Of a stretch of 64,000 bases of DNA, positions 1 to 8,750 are shown one piece after another (positions within the stretch are counted from its first letter, which is position 1; the number at the start of each line of letters is the position of its first letter). The stretch spans positions 868,001-932,000 of the forward strand of contig CAWDLR010000002.1 in assembly GCA_963803125.1 (NCBI GenBank), in the 5' to 3' direction. This stretch comes from G963675935 sp963803125. GTDB taxonomy: Bacteria > Planctomycetota > Planctomycetia > Pirellulales > Thermoguttaceae. A program made the position numbers and the translations under genes. The notes below the pieces were generated by a model that was given only the letters and a program-made list of their open reading frames with translations, had not been told where the DNA came from and searched no databases.

Positions 1-189
1 CAGCATCTTTATGAAGAGATTGCGGCCACCGGGACAGCAACATGGATTCATCGAACGTGGAGAATCTATCGCTTCACCATCAGGGACTTCACACAACCGA
101 GACTTGGCAACCCGCGTGAAGCGCTGGAGGAGTTGCGCCGCGGGCCTCGAAGCATGGGACAACATCGGGAACCCCGTTGCCTTCCTTGA
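1..189 (+). CDS. C-terminal fragment of an unknown protein (5' end outside window)
   Basis: Frame 1 is open from the first base to a TGA at 187-189 and gives 62 residues. The composition looks protein-like, with an aromatic/basic core (WIHRTWRIYRFTIRDF) followed by a helical REALEELRRG segment. The stop lies 12 bases before the likely start of the PIN-domain gene, so the two were probably co-transcribed, and the position would suit an antitoxin partner. That role is inferred from position only; I do not recognise the family. Without the 5' end, length and start are unknown. Confidence 0.5.
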   Translation, partial: QHLYEEIAATGTATWIHRTWRIYRFTIRDFTQPRLGNPREALEELRRGPRSMGQHREPRCLP

Positions 190-201
190 GGAGTGAAGAT
201 C

Positions 202-720
202 GTGATTATTGGCATCGATTCGATGGTCCTCATCTACGCTGAAATCGTTCCATCAAAGGCGGTCGCACGGTCCAAGGACTTCCCGGACCTGCGCGATCGA
301 TCAAAGCTCCTGATCTATCGCGCGGCCGACAGGAAGGATACGATTGTTCTGCCTACCGTCGTAATCTCCGAACTTCTGGTCCCTGTTCCCGACGGCGAAA
401 AGGGTGGGCTGATTTTAATGTTGCAGAAGAGATTCGTCTGTCCGCCACTTGACCTCCATGCGGCTAGTCTTGCTGCAAGCACTTGGTCGCAGTTCAAGAA
501 GCGCGCACAGAACCGGGACTATAGCAGTCGAGATATTCTGAAGGCGGACGCTCTAATAGTCGCTTCAGCCCGTGCGGCAAATGTCAGTTGCTTCTACAGC
601 CACGATGAGAACTGTCGCGCCCTTGCAGAGTTGACAGGCATGAAGGCCGAAGACCTGCCAGTAGCCCGAACGTTAGAAGACCAGTACGTCCTCGCCGACA
701 TTAAGGCAGGAAAAATCTGA
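202..720 (+). CDS. PIN-domain protein (VapC-like ribonuclease)
   Basis: A 172-residue protein with the PIN-fold acidic pattern: an early Asp in IIGIDSMVLIY, a Glu in VVISELLVP, a central Asp in KADALIVASAR and a late Asp in SHDENCRAL. PIN proteins are Mg-dependent ribonucleases, mostly toxins of VapBC-type pairs. The GTG at 202 is preferred over the GTG at 193 because GAGGAG at 188-193 lies 8 bases before it. The preceding partial gene ends just upstream and may be its partner. Toxin activity is inferred; the fold assignment is fairly secure from the spacing of the acidic residues. Confidence 0.7.
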   Translation: MIIGIDSMVLIYAEIVPSKAVARSKDFPDLRDRSKLLIYRAADRKDTIVLPTVVISELLVPVPDGEKGGLILMLQKRFVCPPLDLHAASLAASTWSQFKKRAQNRDYSSRDILKADALIVASARAANVSCFYSHDENCRALAELTGMKAEDLPVARTLEDQYVLADIKAGKI

Positions 721-804
721 ATGGGGCATTCTGTTGGCCGCTCTCGACCAACACACCGTTGACCCACTACCCACTCGAGCGAAAGGGAAATCCTGAGAAT
801 CTCG

Positions 805-902
805 CCTCTCCCTTTGGGAGAGGGGCCGCAAGGCGCGGACTGCGGAAAAGCGAGAGGTTGGCGGCCTCGCCCTCACCCTAACCCTCTCCCGGCGGGAGAG
901 GG
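805..902. repeat. Two GGGAGAGG hairpins after the PIN gene
   Basis: Two short hairpins stand here: CCTCTCCC/GGGAGAGG at 805-823 and CCCTCTCCC/GGGAGAGGG at 882-902. The second is preceded by CCCTCACCCTAAC. Related units occur at 14102-14127 and 46684-46706, so this is a dispersed intergenic repeat. It lies between converging gene ends and has no clear U-tract. Confidence 0.7.
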
Positions 903-940
903 GACTGACGGCGAGAACTCGCCGACCCGCCCGGTGCGGA

Positions 941-1516
941 TCATTTGTTAAGGAGTTCTTCGACCGCCGATTCGATCTTCTCGGGGGCCAGCGCCCGGCC
1001 GCCGCTGGCGAATGTCGCATGCACGCGGCCGTCGCGGTCGTAGAGTTTCAGGTGGGGCAGGGCGCCGTCGCTGATGGCGAAGGCGTCAAAACCTTCGGAG
1101 CCGACGCCGTAGCTGCTGATGAAGTTGTCGAAAGCGGCGCGGCGGCCGCGCAAGAAGTGGAGGACCGCCCCGCGCTGCTCCGCGTCGTCCATGCTCACGG
1201 CGATCACCGCCAGCCCGCGGTCGGCCAACCGCCGCTGAAGCGCGACGGTGTGGGGGAAGAGCTCCACGCACGGCACGCACCAGGTTGCCCAGAACTCGAC
1301 CAGCACGACCTTCCCGCGATGCCGCTGAACCGCCTCGGCCAGCCCGCGGCTGTCGATCGTGGTTAGCAAGATCTGGTCGGCGGGTTTTGCGGTGGTCGGC
1401 GCAACGCCGCGGCCGCAGCCGGCGAACAACAGGGCGCCCGCGACCGCCAGCATTGCGGCGCCGCTGGCGGCCGCGCAAGCGCTGTGCGACAGGGCCAACC
1501 TCTTCAAAGGACGCAT
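941..1516 (-). CDS. TlpA-like thioredoxin-fold lipoprotein
   Basis: A 191-residue exported thiol-disulfide oxidoreductase. The N-terminus has a long hydrophobic stretch ending in a lipobox (LLFAGC), so it is probably a lipoprotein. The thioredoxin domain carries the redox motif WATWCVPC and a cis-Pro-like ALPHLKLYD. The ATG at 1516 overlaps the stop of the upstream gene (ATGA), which implies translational coupling and rules out a longer start. TlpA-type proteins reduce or isomerise disulfides outside the cytoplasm; the partner is unknown. It forms a two-gene unit with the redoxin gene above it. Confidence 0.82.
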   Translation of the reverse strand: MRPLKRLALSHSACAAASGAAMLAVAGALLFAGCGRGVAPTTAKPADQILLTTIDSRGLAEAVQRHRGKVVLVEFWATWCVPCVELFPHTVALQRRLADRGLAVIAVSMDDAEQRGAVLHFLRGRRAAFDNFISSYGVGSEGFDAFAISDGALPHLKLYDRDGRVHATFASGGRALAPEKIESAVEELLNK

Positions 1517-2127
1517 CAGTCGGATTGCTTTGGCGTCTTTTCGTACTTGATGCTGCAACCGAATTGTCTGGTCACGGTTTTGGGCGGCTTCTTGCCGTCG
1601 AGCACGGCATCAATGGCGTTGCGCAGGTACCGCTTCTTGACCTGATCGGCGTTCATCTTATCGTCAACCGCGCCCATGTAGACGATTCTGCGATTCTGGT
1701 CCAAGAGGAAGACGTGGGGCGTGACGGTAGCGCCGTACTGACGGCCGATTTTCTGGGTCGAGTCGTACAAGTAGGGAAAATTGAACTTCTGCTGTTCTGC
1801 CCGCGCCTTCATTTTGTCGAGGCGGTCGGGTTCGATGTTGTTGACGTTGACGGCGACGACCTGCACGCCTTGGGTCTTGTAGTCGCGTTGCAGGGCGACG
1901 AGGCGTTTTTCGTAAGCCCTGGCCACCGGGCAGTGATTGCAGGTGAAGACCAAGACCAACAGCTTCGAGTCCTTGTAATCCGACAGGTTGTGTTTTTTGT
2001 CGTCCGTGCCGACGATGCCGGTGAACTTGGGGGCCTGGTCGCCGACTTTCAGCGCGGCACACAGACTTCCGGCTCGCAGCAATGTGAACAACGCCAACGA
2101 TAGAACCAACAGCCACTTTCGAGACAT
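1516..2127 (-). CDS. Exported AhpC/TSA-type redoxin
   Basis: A 203-residue thioredoxin-fold protein with a signal peptide (MSRKWLLVLSLALFTLL) and the redoxin opening KVGDQAPKFTGIVGTD. The active-site region is VFTCNHCPVARAYE, a CxxC placed as in thioredoxin-like proteins of the AhpC/TSA superfamily. TVTPHVFLLD supplies the cis-Pro. ATG 2127 is chosen because AAGGAG lies about 8 bases upstream and the signal peptide begins there; the open frame continues upstream without coding character. The gene is coupled to the TlpA-like gene by a one-base stop/start overlap. The substrate is unknown. Confidence 0.8.
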   Translation of the reverse strand: MSRKWLLVLSLALFTLLRAGSLCAALKVGDQAPKFTGIVGTDDKKHNLSDYKDSKLLVLVFTCNHCPVARAYEKRLVALQRDYKTQGVQVVAVNVNNIEPDRLDKMKARAEQQKFNFPYLYDSTQKIGRQYGATVTPHVFLLDQNRRIVYMGAVDDKMNADQVKKRYLRNAIDAVLDGKKPPKTVTRQFGCSIKYEKTPKQSD

Positions 2128-2756
2128 GTCTACTCTCCTTCGTGGTACGCGGGCCAAGGGCGGCGAACGCGACTCTCTTGGAATACAAACCGTCCAGCCG
2201 GCGGCGCCTGCCGCCAAGTCTTGCCAAACGGCCAAGAATTATAGGAGCCGTCCCGGGCAAAGGGAAATTCCCCAGCAATAGTGGAACGATGCACTCCTTC
2301 CCAACGCGGGGCTGTTGCGGGTGGCTCGCCGACAGGCCGCTATCCTCCGCCGGTCGTCGGCGAACTGGGGCGGCGCGATGGTCCAGCAGGGCGAGGGGGT
2401 GCAGTAACTCTTCGCGGTCAAGATGGGAAATCCGTTTAGCCGCCGCCTCCACGCGGCGCAGAATCGCTCCCAGTTTCAGCGCCGCGTGGACGCGGCGGCT
2501 AAACGCTTTGGAAGTAGCCGCCATAATCCGTTACTGCACCCGGCCGAAGCGGTTACTTGGCGGTGGAGATCGTTTTGACTACACTAGCGGTCAGAGTGAC
2601 CTCATTGTCTGGCTCGCTGCCCCCAAGAATTGCCGCTTTGACGAGCCTGGGAGGCGTCGGCACGCAAATTGCTTCGATCAGACGGCGGATTGGGCTGCGC
2701 CGTCGTGGTGCAGCCAAACCGCATCGTACAACTTCTTAGCCGAGAAGGAGCCGAGT
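2128..2756. other. Divergent intergenic region
   Basis: About 630 bases separate the redoxin gene (minus) from the Hint-domain gene (plus), so promoters for both should lie here. The only structured feature I see is the 71-bp hairpin at 2434-2504. Open frames in this stretch lack start signals and protein-like composition. Confidence 0.6.
2434..2504. repeat. 71-bp GTTTAGCC hairpin, copy 1
   Basis: It starts with GTTTAGCCGCCGC and ends with the reverse complement GCGGCGGCTAAAC. The arms are about 26 bases with one mismatch, around a loop containing CGCAGAATCGCTC. Two other copies of exactly the same length lie at 16345-16415 (opposite orientation) and 23068-23138. Confidence 0.9.
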
Positions 2757-4625
2757 ATGGGAATCGCTGGAGCGAGATGGGCAGTCTGGGCGGCGGTTGT
2801 CGCCGCAAGTTGGCAGTGGGCCGTAGCGGCCGAGGCGGCCAGCAAGGCCGAAAAGGCACAGGCCGCGAGACTCGTCGACGAGACGCTGCGTCGCGAGGCG
2901 AGGGAAGCGATCGACAGCCGGCGGGAATTGCTCCGCCCGGCGCTGGAAATGGCTCCGCCCTACGAGGCGGCCTATTGGCAGAGCGGTTTCAGTTACGACC
3001 TGAAGCGGCGAGAGTGGCTCTTGCCGGAGGAGATGCACGAACTGGCCGCCAAGGACAAGCGGCTGGCCGAATACCGCGCGATCCGCGCGAACTCGCCGGA
3101 CAGCGAACGCGGGCAGGTGCAGCTCGCCCGCTGGTGCGCCGGGCGGAAGCTCAACGACCAGGCCCGGGCCCACTGGACGCGGGTGTTGAGTCTGAATTCG
3201 GAACAAACGGAAGCGCGGCGGCAACTCGGATACCAGAAGGTCGGCGGCTCGTGGCTCAGCCAGCAGGAGATTGCCGATGCCAGGACCAAGTTCAACAACA
3301 TCGTCGCTTCGCTTTCCCGCTGGGCGCCCACGCTTGAGGACGCGATGAAGAAATTGGGCAGGTCGAACCCGCAAGCCCGCGACGTGGCCCGCCAGGGATT
3401 GCAGGCGATCAAGGTTCCCGACGCGGTGCCGGCCATCGAATTGGTCTTCTGCGCCAACGGCGGAGAATATGCGCCGTTGGGAGTCGATTTGTTGAAGGAG
3501 ATGAAGGCGGCGCAAGCGGGGGAAGCGCTGGCGTGGCTGGCCGCTTACTCGCCCTATAAGCCGGTGCGGACGGCGGCCGCCAACGCCCTGAAGGACCAGC
3601 CCCCGCACAATTACGTGCCGTTGCTGCTGGCAGCGATGCGCGTCCCGATTCGGTCGAATTACGCGCTTTATAATAAGGTGGACGGCAGCTTTGTGGTGCG
3701 CCGCGTGCTCTATGAAAACGGGCCGGAGCAGAGTCAACTGGCGATCTACGATCGTCAGTACACCTCGGAGTTGCGTGCGACGAAAGTCGTGAAATTCTAC
3801 GGCGAGCGGGTGAATCCGGCCGTAGTGCCAAACCTCGATCGGTTGAGGCAGGAAGACCAGAAGCGTCAACAGGCAGACATGATCGCCGCGCAAGCGAAAG
3901 CCAAGGTCAAGGCCCGCGAGGAAGAGGGGGTGATCGCCTTCCGTAACGCATCGGTGTCGAAAGTGAACGCGCGCCTATGCGAGGTTCTAAGCGTGGCTAC
4001 GGGCGACAGCCAACCGACCACGCCGGACGACTGGTATAGCTGGTGGAACGACTACAACGAAATCTCGCAACAGGGGGACAAGCCCTTCCTGATCACCTAC
4101 CAGGCCAGTTGGGAACCCGTGGTCACGCTGGCCAAGGCGCCGCTCCTGCAAAGCTGTTCCTGTCTAGTGGCCGGGACTCCCGTCTGGACCGAGCTGGGAC
4201 CGGTGGCGGTCGAGAAAATCAAGATCGGCGATCGCGTGCTCGCCTGCGATTGCGAAACGGGCGAACTGATGCTCAAGCCGGTGCTGAAGACGATCATCAA
4301 CCCGGGAAAGCAGATCTTCCGCCTCCGCACCAAACACGAAACGCTGGAAGTGACCGGCGGGCACGTGTTTTGGGTCTCGGGCAAAGGCTGGATCAAGGCC
4401 CGGCAACTCCAACCGGGAATGCGCTTCCACACGCTCAAAGGCACGGTCACTTTGATCAACGTCGATCAGCACGGCAAGCAGGACACGTACAATCTGATTG
4501 TGGCCGATTTCCACAGTTACTTCGTGGGCAAGGACAGGATCCTCACCCACGACAACACGATCCGCAAGCCGACCGACTGCGTCGTGCCCGGCCTGACGGC
4601 GCACGCCGCGGCGGTGACGAACTGA
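2757..4625 (+). CDS. Exported protein with C-terminal Hint (intein-like/pretoxin-HINT) domain
   Basis: A 622-residue protein. Residues 1-27 are a signal peptide. The middle (roughly 30-450) is helical and rich in Ala and charged residues, with HEAT-like pieces (KVPDAVPAIELVF, PVRTAAANALKDQ). Residues 469-600 form a Hint domain: block A starts at Cys469 (CLVAGTPVWTELG), block B has the TxxH motif (VTGGHVFWV), and the end reads VADFHSYFVG then ILTHDN with Asn600 followed by Thr601. No homing endonuclease is inserted. Only 22 residues follow. Hint domains catalyse protein splicing or autocleavage. The penultimate Asp, instead of His, makes full splicing uncertain. ATG 2757 has GAAGGAG about 7 bases upstream. 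The substrate and the role of the N-terminal part are unknown. Confidence 0.78.
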   Translation: MGIAGARWAVWAAVVAASWQWAVAAEAASKAEKAQAARLVDETLRREAREAIDSRRELLRPALEMAPPYEAAYWQSGFSYDLKRREWLLPEEMHELAAKDKRLAEYRAIRANSPDSERGQVQLARWCAGRKLNDQARAHWTRVLSLNSEQTEARRQLGYQKVGGSWLSQQEIADARTKFNNIVASLSRWAPTLEDAMKKLGRSNPQARDVARQGLQAIKVPDAVPAIELVFCANGGEYAPLGVDLLKEMKAAQAGEALAWLAAYSPYKPVRTAAANALKDQPPHNYVPLLLAAMRVPIRSNYALYNKVDGSFVVRRVLYENGPEQSQLAIYDRQYTSELRATKVVKFYGERVNPAVVPNLDRLRQEDQKRQQADMIAAQAKAKVKAREEEGVIAFRNASVSKVNARLCEVLSVATGDSQPTTPDDWYSWWNDYNEISQQGDKPFLITYQASWEPVVTLAKAPLLQSCSCLVAGTPVWTELGPVAVEKIKIGDRVLACDCETGELMLKPVLKTIINPGKQIFRLRTKHETLEVTGGHVFWVSGKGWIKARQLQPGMRFHTLKGTVTLINVDQHGKQDTYNLIVADFHSYFVGKDRILTHDNTIRKPTDCVVPGLTAHAAAVTN

Positions 4626-4648
4626 AGAGCGGCGGCCGCGGCGAATCC

Positions 4649-4729
4649 AAGTGGGAACGAACAGGAACTTGTGCCCACAGTAGCCCGCACACGCCGTGTG
4701 CGCGGCGGCGGCACACGGCGTGTGGGCCG
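4649..4729. repeat. CACACGGCGTGTG repeat, copy A (left part)
   Basis: It begins AAGTGGGAACGAA and contains inverted CACACGCCGTGTG / CACACGGCGTGTG motifs. It matches the left part of the unit at 10760-10861. The expected right-hand sequence (CTTCCCTGTACCGGTCTACT) is missing here and appears instead at 5050-5094, beyond the MITE-like element. Confidence 0.75.
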
Positions 4730-4800
4730 CTAAAAGCACGGTGAATTCGACAAGTTATCGAATCAAGATGCGATGCCGTTTTTGTTCCTGCATGCTTCCC

Positions 4801-4994
4801 TTTTCACTAGCCCAGGCGTTTACGCCTGGGAAAGGGAGGCGAAGATTTTTTTCCTTTTTTCTTAAAGCCCCTTTAGGGGCGGAGTCAACGGATAGAACGC
4901 CTGACTTCGGCCATCGCCCCCTAACGGGGGCTTATCGAAAAGTGAATTGTCGATGCCTCTCCTCCCCAGGCGTAAACGCCTGGGCTAGTGAAAA
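4801..4994. mobile_element. 194-bp MITE-like element with 30-bp perfect inverted termini
   Basis: The left end (4801-4830, starting TTTTCACTAGCCCAGGCG) and the right end (4965-4994) are perfect 30-base inverted repeats. Each terminus contains its own hairpin, CCCAGGCG/CGCCTGGG. The interior carries two more hairpins (CCCCTTTAGGGG near 4868, CCCCCTAACGGGGG near 4917) and no gene. I see no clear target-site duplication. It looks like a non-autonomous miniature element. Confidence 0.7.
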
Positions 4995-5049
4995 GTACGT
5001 GGAACAAATCCGGGGTGCAAAACCAACGCACTCCCCGCCGAGTTTTTAG

Positions 5050-5094
5050 CAGCCCACACGGAGTGTGCCGCCCACTTCCCTGTACCGGTCTACT
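5050..5094. repeat. CACACGG repeat, copy A (right part)
   Basis: Contains CACACGGAGTGTGCCGCC and then CTTCCCTGTACCGGTCTACT, matching the right part of the unit at 10760-10861. Its separation from 4649-4729 is explained by insertion of about 320 bases that include the MITE-like element. Confidence 0.7.
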
Positions 5095-5225
5095 TAGGCC
5101 ACCAAGGGTGGGAATCATAGGCGTTTTTGCCGGCGGGAAAAGGGCTGCCGCGGCGGATTGGCCGCAATTGTGACCTATAGTTGAGCGGGCGGGCGACATT
5201 GTTCCAACGGGAGAGGGGTAGGCCC

Positions 5226-7277
5226 GTGACAAGAAGCTACCGCTACGCTTCGACGCTGTTTGCTTCGCGACCACCACAGCAAGCGACTCGCCGCCGGTCG
5301 CGGCGGTTCGAGACGCTTGAAGACCGCTGTTTTCTCTCCGTCGGCGGCGCCGCGGCGGGGCCCCACGGCCTCTTGCCCGCACAGGTCATTCACGCCTACG
5401 GCATCGATCAGATTCCGATGGTCTCCGGCCAATTGCGCGGCGCCGGGCAGACGATCGCGCTAATTGAGGACGGCGATAATCCGAACTTCCTCAACAGCGC
5501 CGACCCATCGTTCGGCACCAGCGACTTGGCCGAATTCGATGCGCTTACCGGGCTGCCAGATCCGCCCTCGTTCACCGTGCTGTCCTATAACTCCGACACG
5601 AGCAGCATCGGGCCGCGGCTGCCGGTCGAGACCGGAGCCACGGGCGACGAGTTCGCCCTGGATGTCGAGTGGGCTCACGCCGTCGCACCGGGGGCGAGCA
5701 TCATCATCGTGGAGCCCAGCGCGAGCGGCCACGAGGCGGCGGCGAAGACGATGTACTTTGCGGCTTCGTTGCCTGGCGTTTCGGTGGTGTCGTCCAGTTG
5801 GGCGTCGGGTGAATACTCCGACGAGACCAACATGGATCAGTACTTTGTCACTCCCGCCGGCCATCAAGGGGTGACCTTCTTTGGATCGTCGGGCGACGGC
5901 AAAGACGGCTATGCGCCGTCGTATCCCGCCATGTCGCCAAACTTCGTGGCCGTCGGCGGCACCTACTTGACGCTGGACTCCAACGGCGATTACCAATCGG
6001 AAACGGCCTGGAACCATTCGCAGGGCGGAACCAGTCTTTACGAGAGCGAGCCGGTCTACCAGAACGGCGTCAACACGACGGGTTATCGGCAGACGCCGGA
6101 CGTGGCCGCCGTCGGGTCGCCCAAGTCGGGCGTGGCCGTCTACAACTCGTTCGCTCACCCGGATACCGGCTGGGACCCCGACGCGACCGGCGGCACCAGC
6201 CTGTCTGCGCCGGTTTGGGGCGGGCTTGTCGCCATTGCCAACCAACTCCGTGCCCAGGCCGGCTTGGGCTCGCTCGACGGCGTCAGCCAGACCTTGCCGC
6301 GGCTCTACCAGCTTAACTCCGCCGACTTTCACTCGATCACCGCGGTCGAGCCGGGCGCGCTGGCCGCGGGCGATCCTCGCTCGACCGACCTGTCGGCCGG
6401 AGGCTATAACCTGTTTACCGGCTTAGGCAGCCCCGTGGCCAACCTGTTGGTGCCCGATCTCGCCTCGGTCTCGCCGGCCATCGGCAGCGTCGTGACGGCG
6501 CCTTCGCGGGGGCTGATGACCTGGAATGCCCAGGATTCCAAGGGCGTGACGAGCGCCAGCCTCACAGTGGACGGCACGGTGGTTTCTCACATCTACGGAC
6601 CCTACCACGCGGCGTCGGGCGTCAACTTCGCCGGCGTCTTTGGAAAACTGGCGACCGGATCCCACAATTACTCGATCACCGCAACCGACGCGCTGGGATA
6701 CACCTCGCAGTACACCGGCACGTTCACGGCGACCAGCCCGACAATCGGCAGCGTGATAGTCGTTCCGTCCCAGGCGCTAATGACCTGGAACGTGCAGGAC
6801 GCCGGCGGCGTCGCCAGTTCCAGGCTCAGCATCGACGGCGCGATGGTTGCCAACGTCTACGGCCCTTATCGCGCGGCCTGCGGGGTGGACTTCGCCGGCG
6901 CGTTCGGCGGCTTGGCGGCGGGAATCCACAATTACACCATCACCGCGAGCGACCCGCTTGGATATTCGTCGCAATACACGGGCACGTTCAACGTGATCGG
7001 GCCGACGATCGGCAGCGTGGTGGTGGTCCGCTCTCGGGCGCTGATGACCTGGAACGTACAGGATTCCGCCGGCGTGCGCGGCGCGAGCCTCGCTGTTGAC
7101 GGCGTGCCGGTTTTGGACGTCCGCGGTCCCTATCCGGCGGCGGCCGGCGTGAACTTCTCCGCCGCATTGCGACACCTGTCCGCGGGAACCCACCGCTACG
7201 TCATCACCGCCGTCGACCTGCTCGGCAACTGGTCGCAGTGCGTCGGCGCCTTCGACGCGGGCGGCAACGGCGGTTAG
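5226..7277 (+). CDS. Sedolisin (S53) serine-carboxyl peptidase with three C-terminal repeats
   Basis: A 683-residue secreted peptidase. The N-terminus has the basic, LEPR-XLL-like motif FETLEDRCFLS found on planctomycete exported proteins. The S53 catalytic residues are visible: Glu142 and Asp146 in GDEFALDVEWAHA, an oxyanion Asp in FFGSSGDGKDGY, and nucleophile Ser325 in GGTSLSAPVWGG. There is no long prodomain; the mature-type start LLPAQVIHAYGID follows the motif at once. From about residue 415, three tandem units of about 88 residues follow, each opening IGSV and containing ALMTWNVQD and LGY.SQYTGTF. They are probably Ig-like spacers. GTG 5226 is chosen for GAGAGGGG just upstream; an in-frame start at 5181 is possible. 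Confidence 0.85.
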   Translation: MTRSYRYASTLFASRPPQQATRRRSRRFETLEDRCFLSVGGAAAGPHGLLPAQVIHAYGIDQIPMVSGQLRGAGQTIALIEDGDNPNFLNSADPSFGTSDLAEFDALTGLPDPPSFTVLSYNSDTSSIGPRLPVETGATGDEFALDVEWAHAVAPGASIIIVEPSASGHEAAAKTMYFAASLPGVSVVSSSWASGEYSDETNMDQYFVTPAGHQGVTFFGSSGDGKDGYAPSYPAMSPNFVAVGGTYLTLDSNGDYQSETAWNHSQGGTSLYESEPVYQNGVNTTGYRQTPDVAAVGSPKSGVAVYNSFAHPDTGWDPDATGGTSLSAPVWGGLVAIANQLRAQAGLGSLDGVSQTLPRLYQLNSADFHSITAVEPGALAAGDPRSTDLSAGGYNLFTGLGSPVANLLVPDLASVSPAIGSVVTAPSRGLMTWNAQDSKGVTSASLTVDGTVVSHIYGPYHAASGVNFAGVFGKLATGSHNYSITATDALGYTSQYTGTFTATSPTIGSVIVVPSQALMTWNVQDAGGVASSRLSIDGAMVANVYGPYRAACGVDFAGAFGGLAAGIHNYTITASDPLGYSSQYTGTFNVIGPTIGSVVVVRSRALMTWNVQDSAGVRGASLAVDGVPVLDVRGPYPAAAGVNFSAALRHLSAGTHRYVITAVDLLGNWSQCVGAFDAGGNGG

Positions 7278-7306
7278 CGGTCAGCCGCGGCCAAAAAGGG
7301 CAGACT

Positions 7307-8564
7307 GTTTAGCCGGCGGGCTTGCGGTCTGTTGATTTACTGAACGGCAACGATGGCCTACGCGGCGGCTGCCGGTGATTTTTTCAGAATTCCTTCGGTT
7401 TTCGAGATTATGGTGGCATCGTTGCCTATAGGTTTGAATTGCCCCAGATGGCTGATTTGGCAGCCAGACAGGCCGTATCGTCAGTCTTCGTTCGCCCAAA
7501 TCCTCCTGCCTCGCCTAACTTGCCGCTTCGGCCAACATTTTCGCCAACTCGGCGCGCAGTCCCGCCACGTGGGCCAGCAACTTCCTCATGTTGTACGCGG
7601 TACATACCCACAACCATTCGGTCCGCACCTTCTCCAAGCCACGCAGCAAAAATCGCCGCACGCCCAAAATGCTCTTGATGACGGCGAACGGCGTCTCCGC
7701 AACGTGCATGCGCTGGTTGTAGACGGACTTGCCTTGGGGCGTTTGCATTTTCGCGGCCATCTTTTCCCGCAACGGTTCGTACTCGTCCCGCTGAACGGTC
7801 CGACCGCGCTTGGCCTTCGGATCCAGGCACTCTCCCGCCAACGCGCAGCCCGCACAGTCCGCACAACGGTACACCCGCCGGCTCACCATCATCCCGCCAC
7901 GCCGGTCCTTGTTCGTCTCCTTTCAAGGCGGCCTCCAACCGTTCCGCCGTCCAGGTCCGCAAGCGGCTGGCATTGGCCTTCACCCGCGTCCCATCAAAGG
8001 CCACCTCGACCAAGCGGATCAACCCCATCTGCAACGACAGTTTCCCCAATTGCCGGAACAATTCCTTCAAGGGCCCGCGAAACCGCGTGCGGAACTTGCA
8101 GAGGGTCGTATGGTCGATGACCCGCCCCTCCGCCAACCACATGAAGTCCACGTTGTGTCCGCAAAGGTACTCCAGCATGCGGCTGGAGCGGATGCCGCGC
8201 ATCAAGCCGTAGAGGATTACGCCGGCCATGACCCACGGCGGGATCGGCGGTTGACCCTTTTGCCCGTCGTACTCCGCCTCCCACGCCGACCAGTCCAGGC
8301 CCTTCAGGATCTCGTCCAGCAGGCGGACGGGATGATCGTCGCTGATCGAGGCATCCAAGGTCGGGGAGAAAAGAACAATTTGATCCCGCGCCATCCGAGG
8401 CTTCGCCCAATACTCCATCGCCCGTTTCCCTCCCAAAACAACCAACTGCCGCTTGCCGTCATGGGCTCCGCCAACTATAAGCGATCAACCCCAAAACGCA
8501 AACCACCTATTCGAGTGGCGCGGTCGAGAATTAAATCAACAAACCGCAAGCTCGCCGGCTAAAC
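7307..8564. mobile_element. Defective IS element (IS1182/IS5-like) with 33-bp inverted ends
   Basis: The left end (7307-7339, GTTTAGCCGGCGGGCTTGCG...) and the right end (8532-8564) are imperfect inverted repeats of about 33 bases with three mismatches. They enclose a minus-strand transposase gene with an internal deletion. No clear target duplication is seen. The first bases, GTTTAGCCG, are the same as those opening the dispersed 71-bp hairpins. Confidence 0.75.
7515..8445 (-). pseudogene. Transposase, internally deleted and frameshifted
   Basis: The N-terminal part (8445 to about 7920) is a DUF772-type domain: LFSPTLDASISDDHPVRLLD, then YGLMRGIRSSRMLEYLCG and an early catalytic-type VAFDGTRVKANAS. 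The C-terminal part (about 7915 to 7515) is in another frame. It starts NKDRRGGMMVSRRVYRCADC and ends with the conserved FAVIKSILGVRRFLLRGLEK. Family members carry well over 100 residues between these parts, including more of the catalytic core, so both a deletion and a frameshift occurred near 7915. It cannot make active transposase. Translation may begin at ATG 8418 rather than 8445. Confidence 0.82.
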
Positions 8565-8750
8565 GAAGTGCTGTAAGACCAAGCTGCCTTGCGCAGCACT
8601 CCCAAATTCTCGCAAGCCGCCTGCTGCTATTGACCCGCCGGCGCCGGGTTGGTAAAAGGCTCGGCCGATTCCGGCGGCTTCTTCGGCGCTTGAAATCCCT
8701 GGATGTTCTTGTCCCCCTGATGCCGTGGGGTAACCGGTCGGAGCGTTGCC

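Noticed and set aside
2142..2756. Upstream extension of the Hint-domain gene to 2142
   Set aside because: The extension runs through the 71-bp hairpin and is not protein-like; the signal peptide and the ribosome binding site support ATG 2757.
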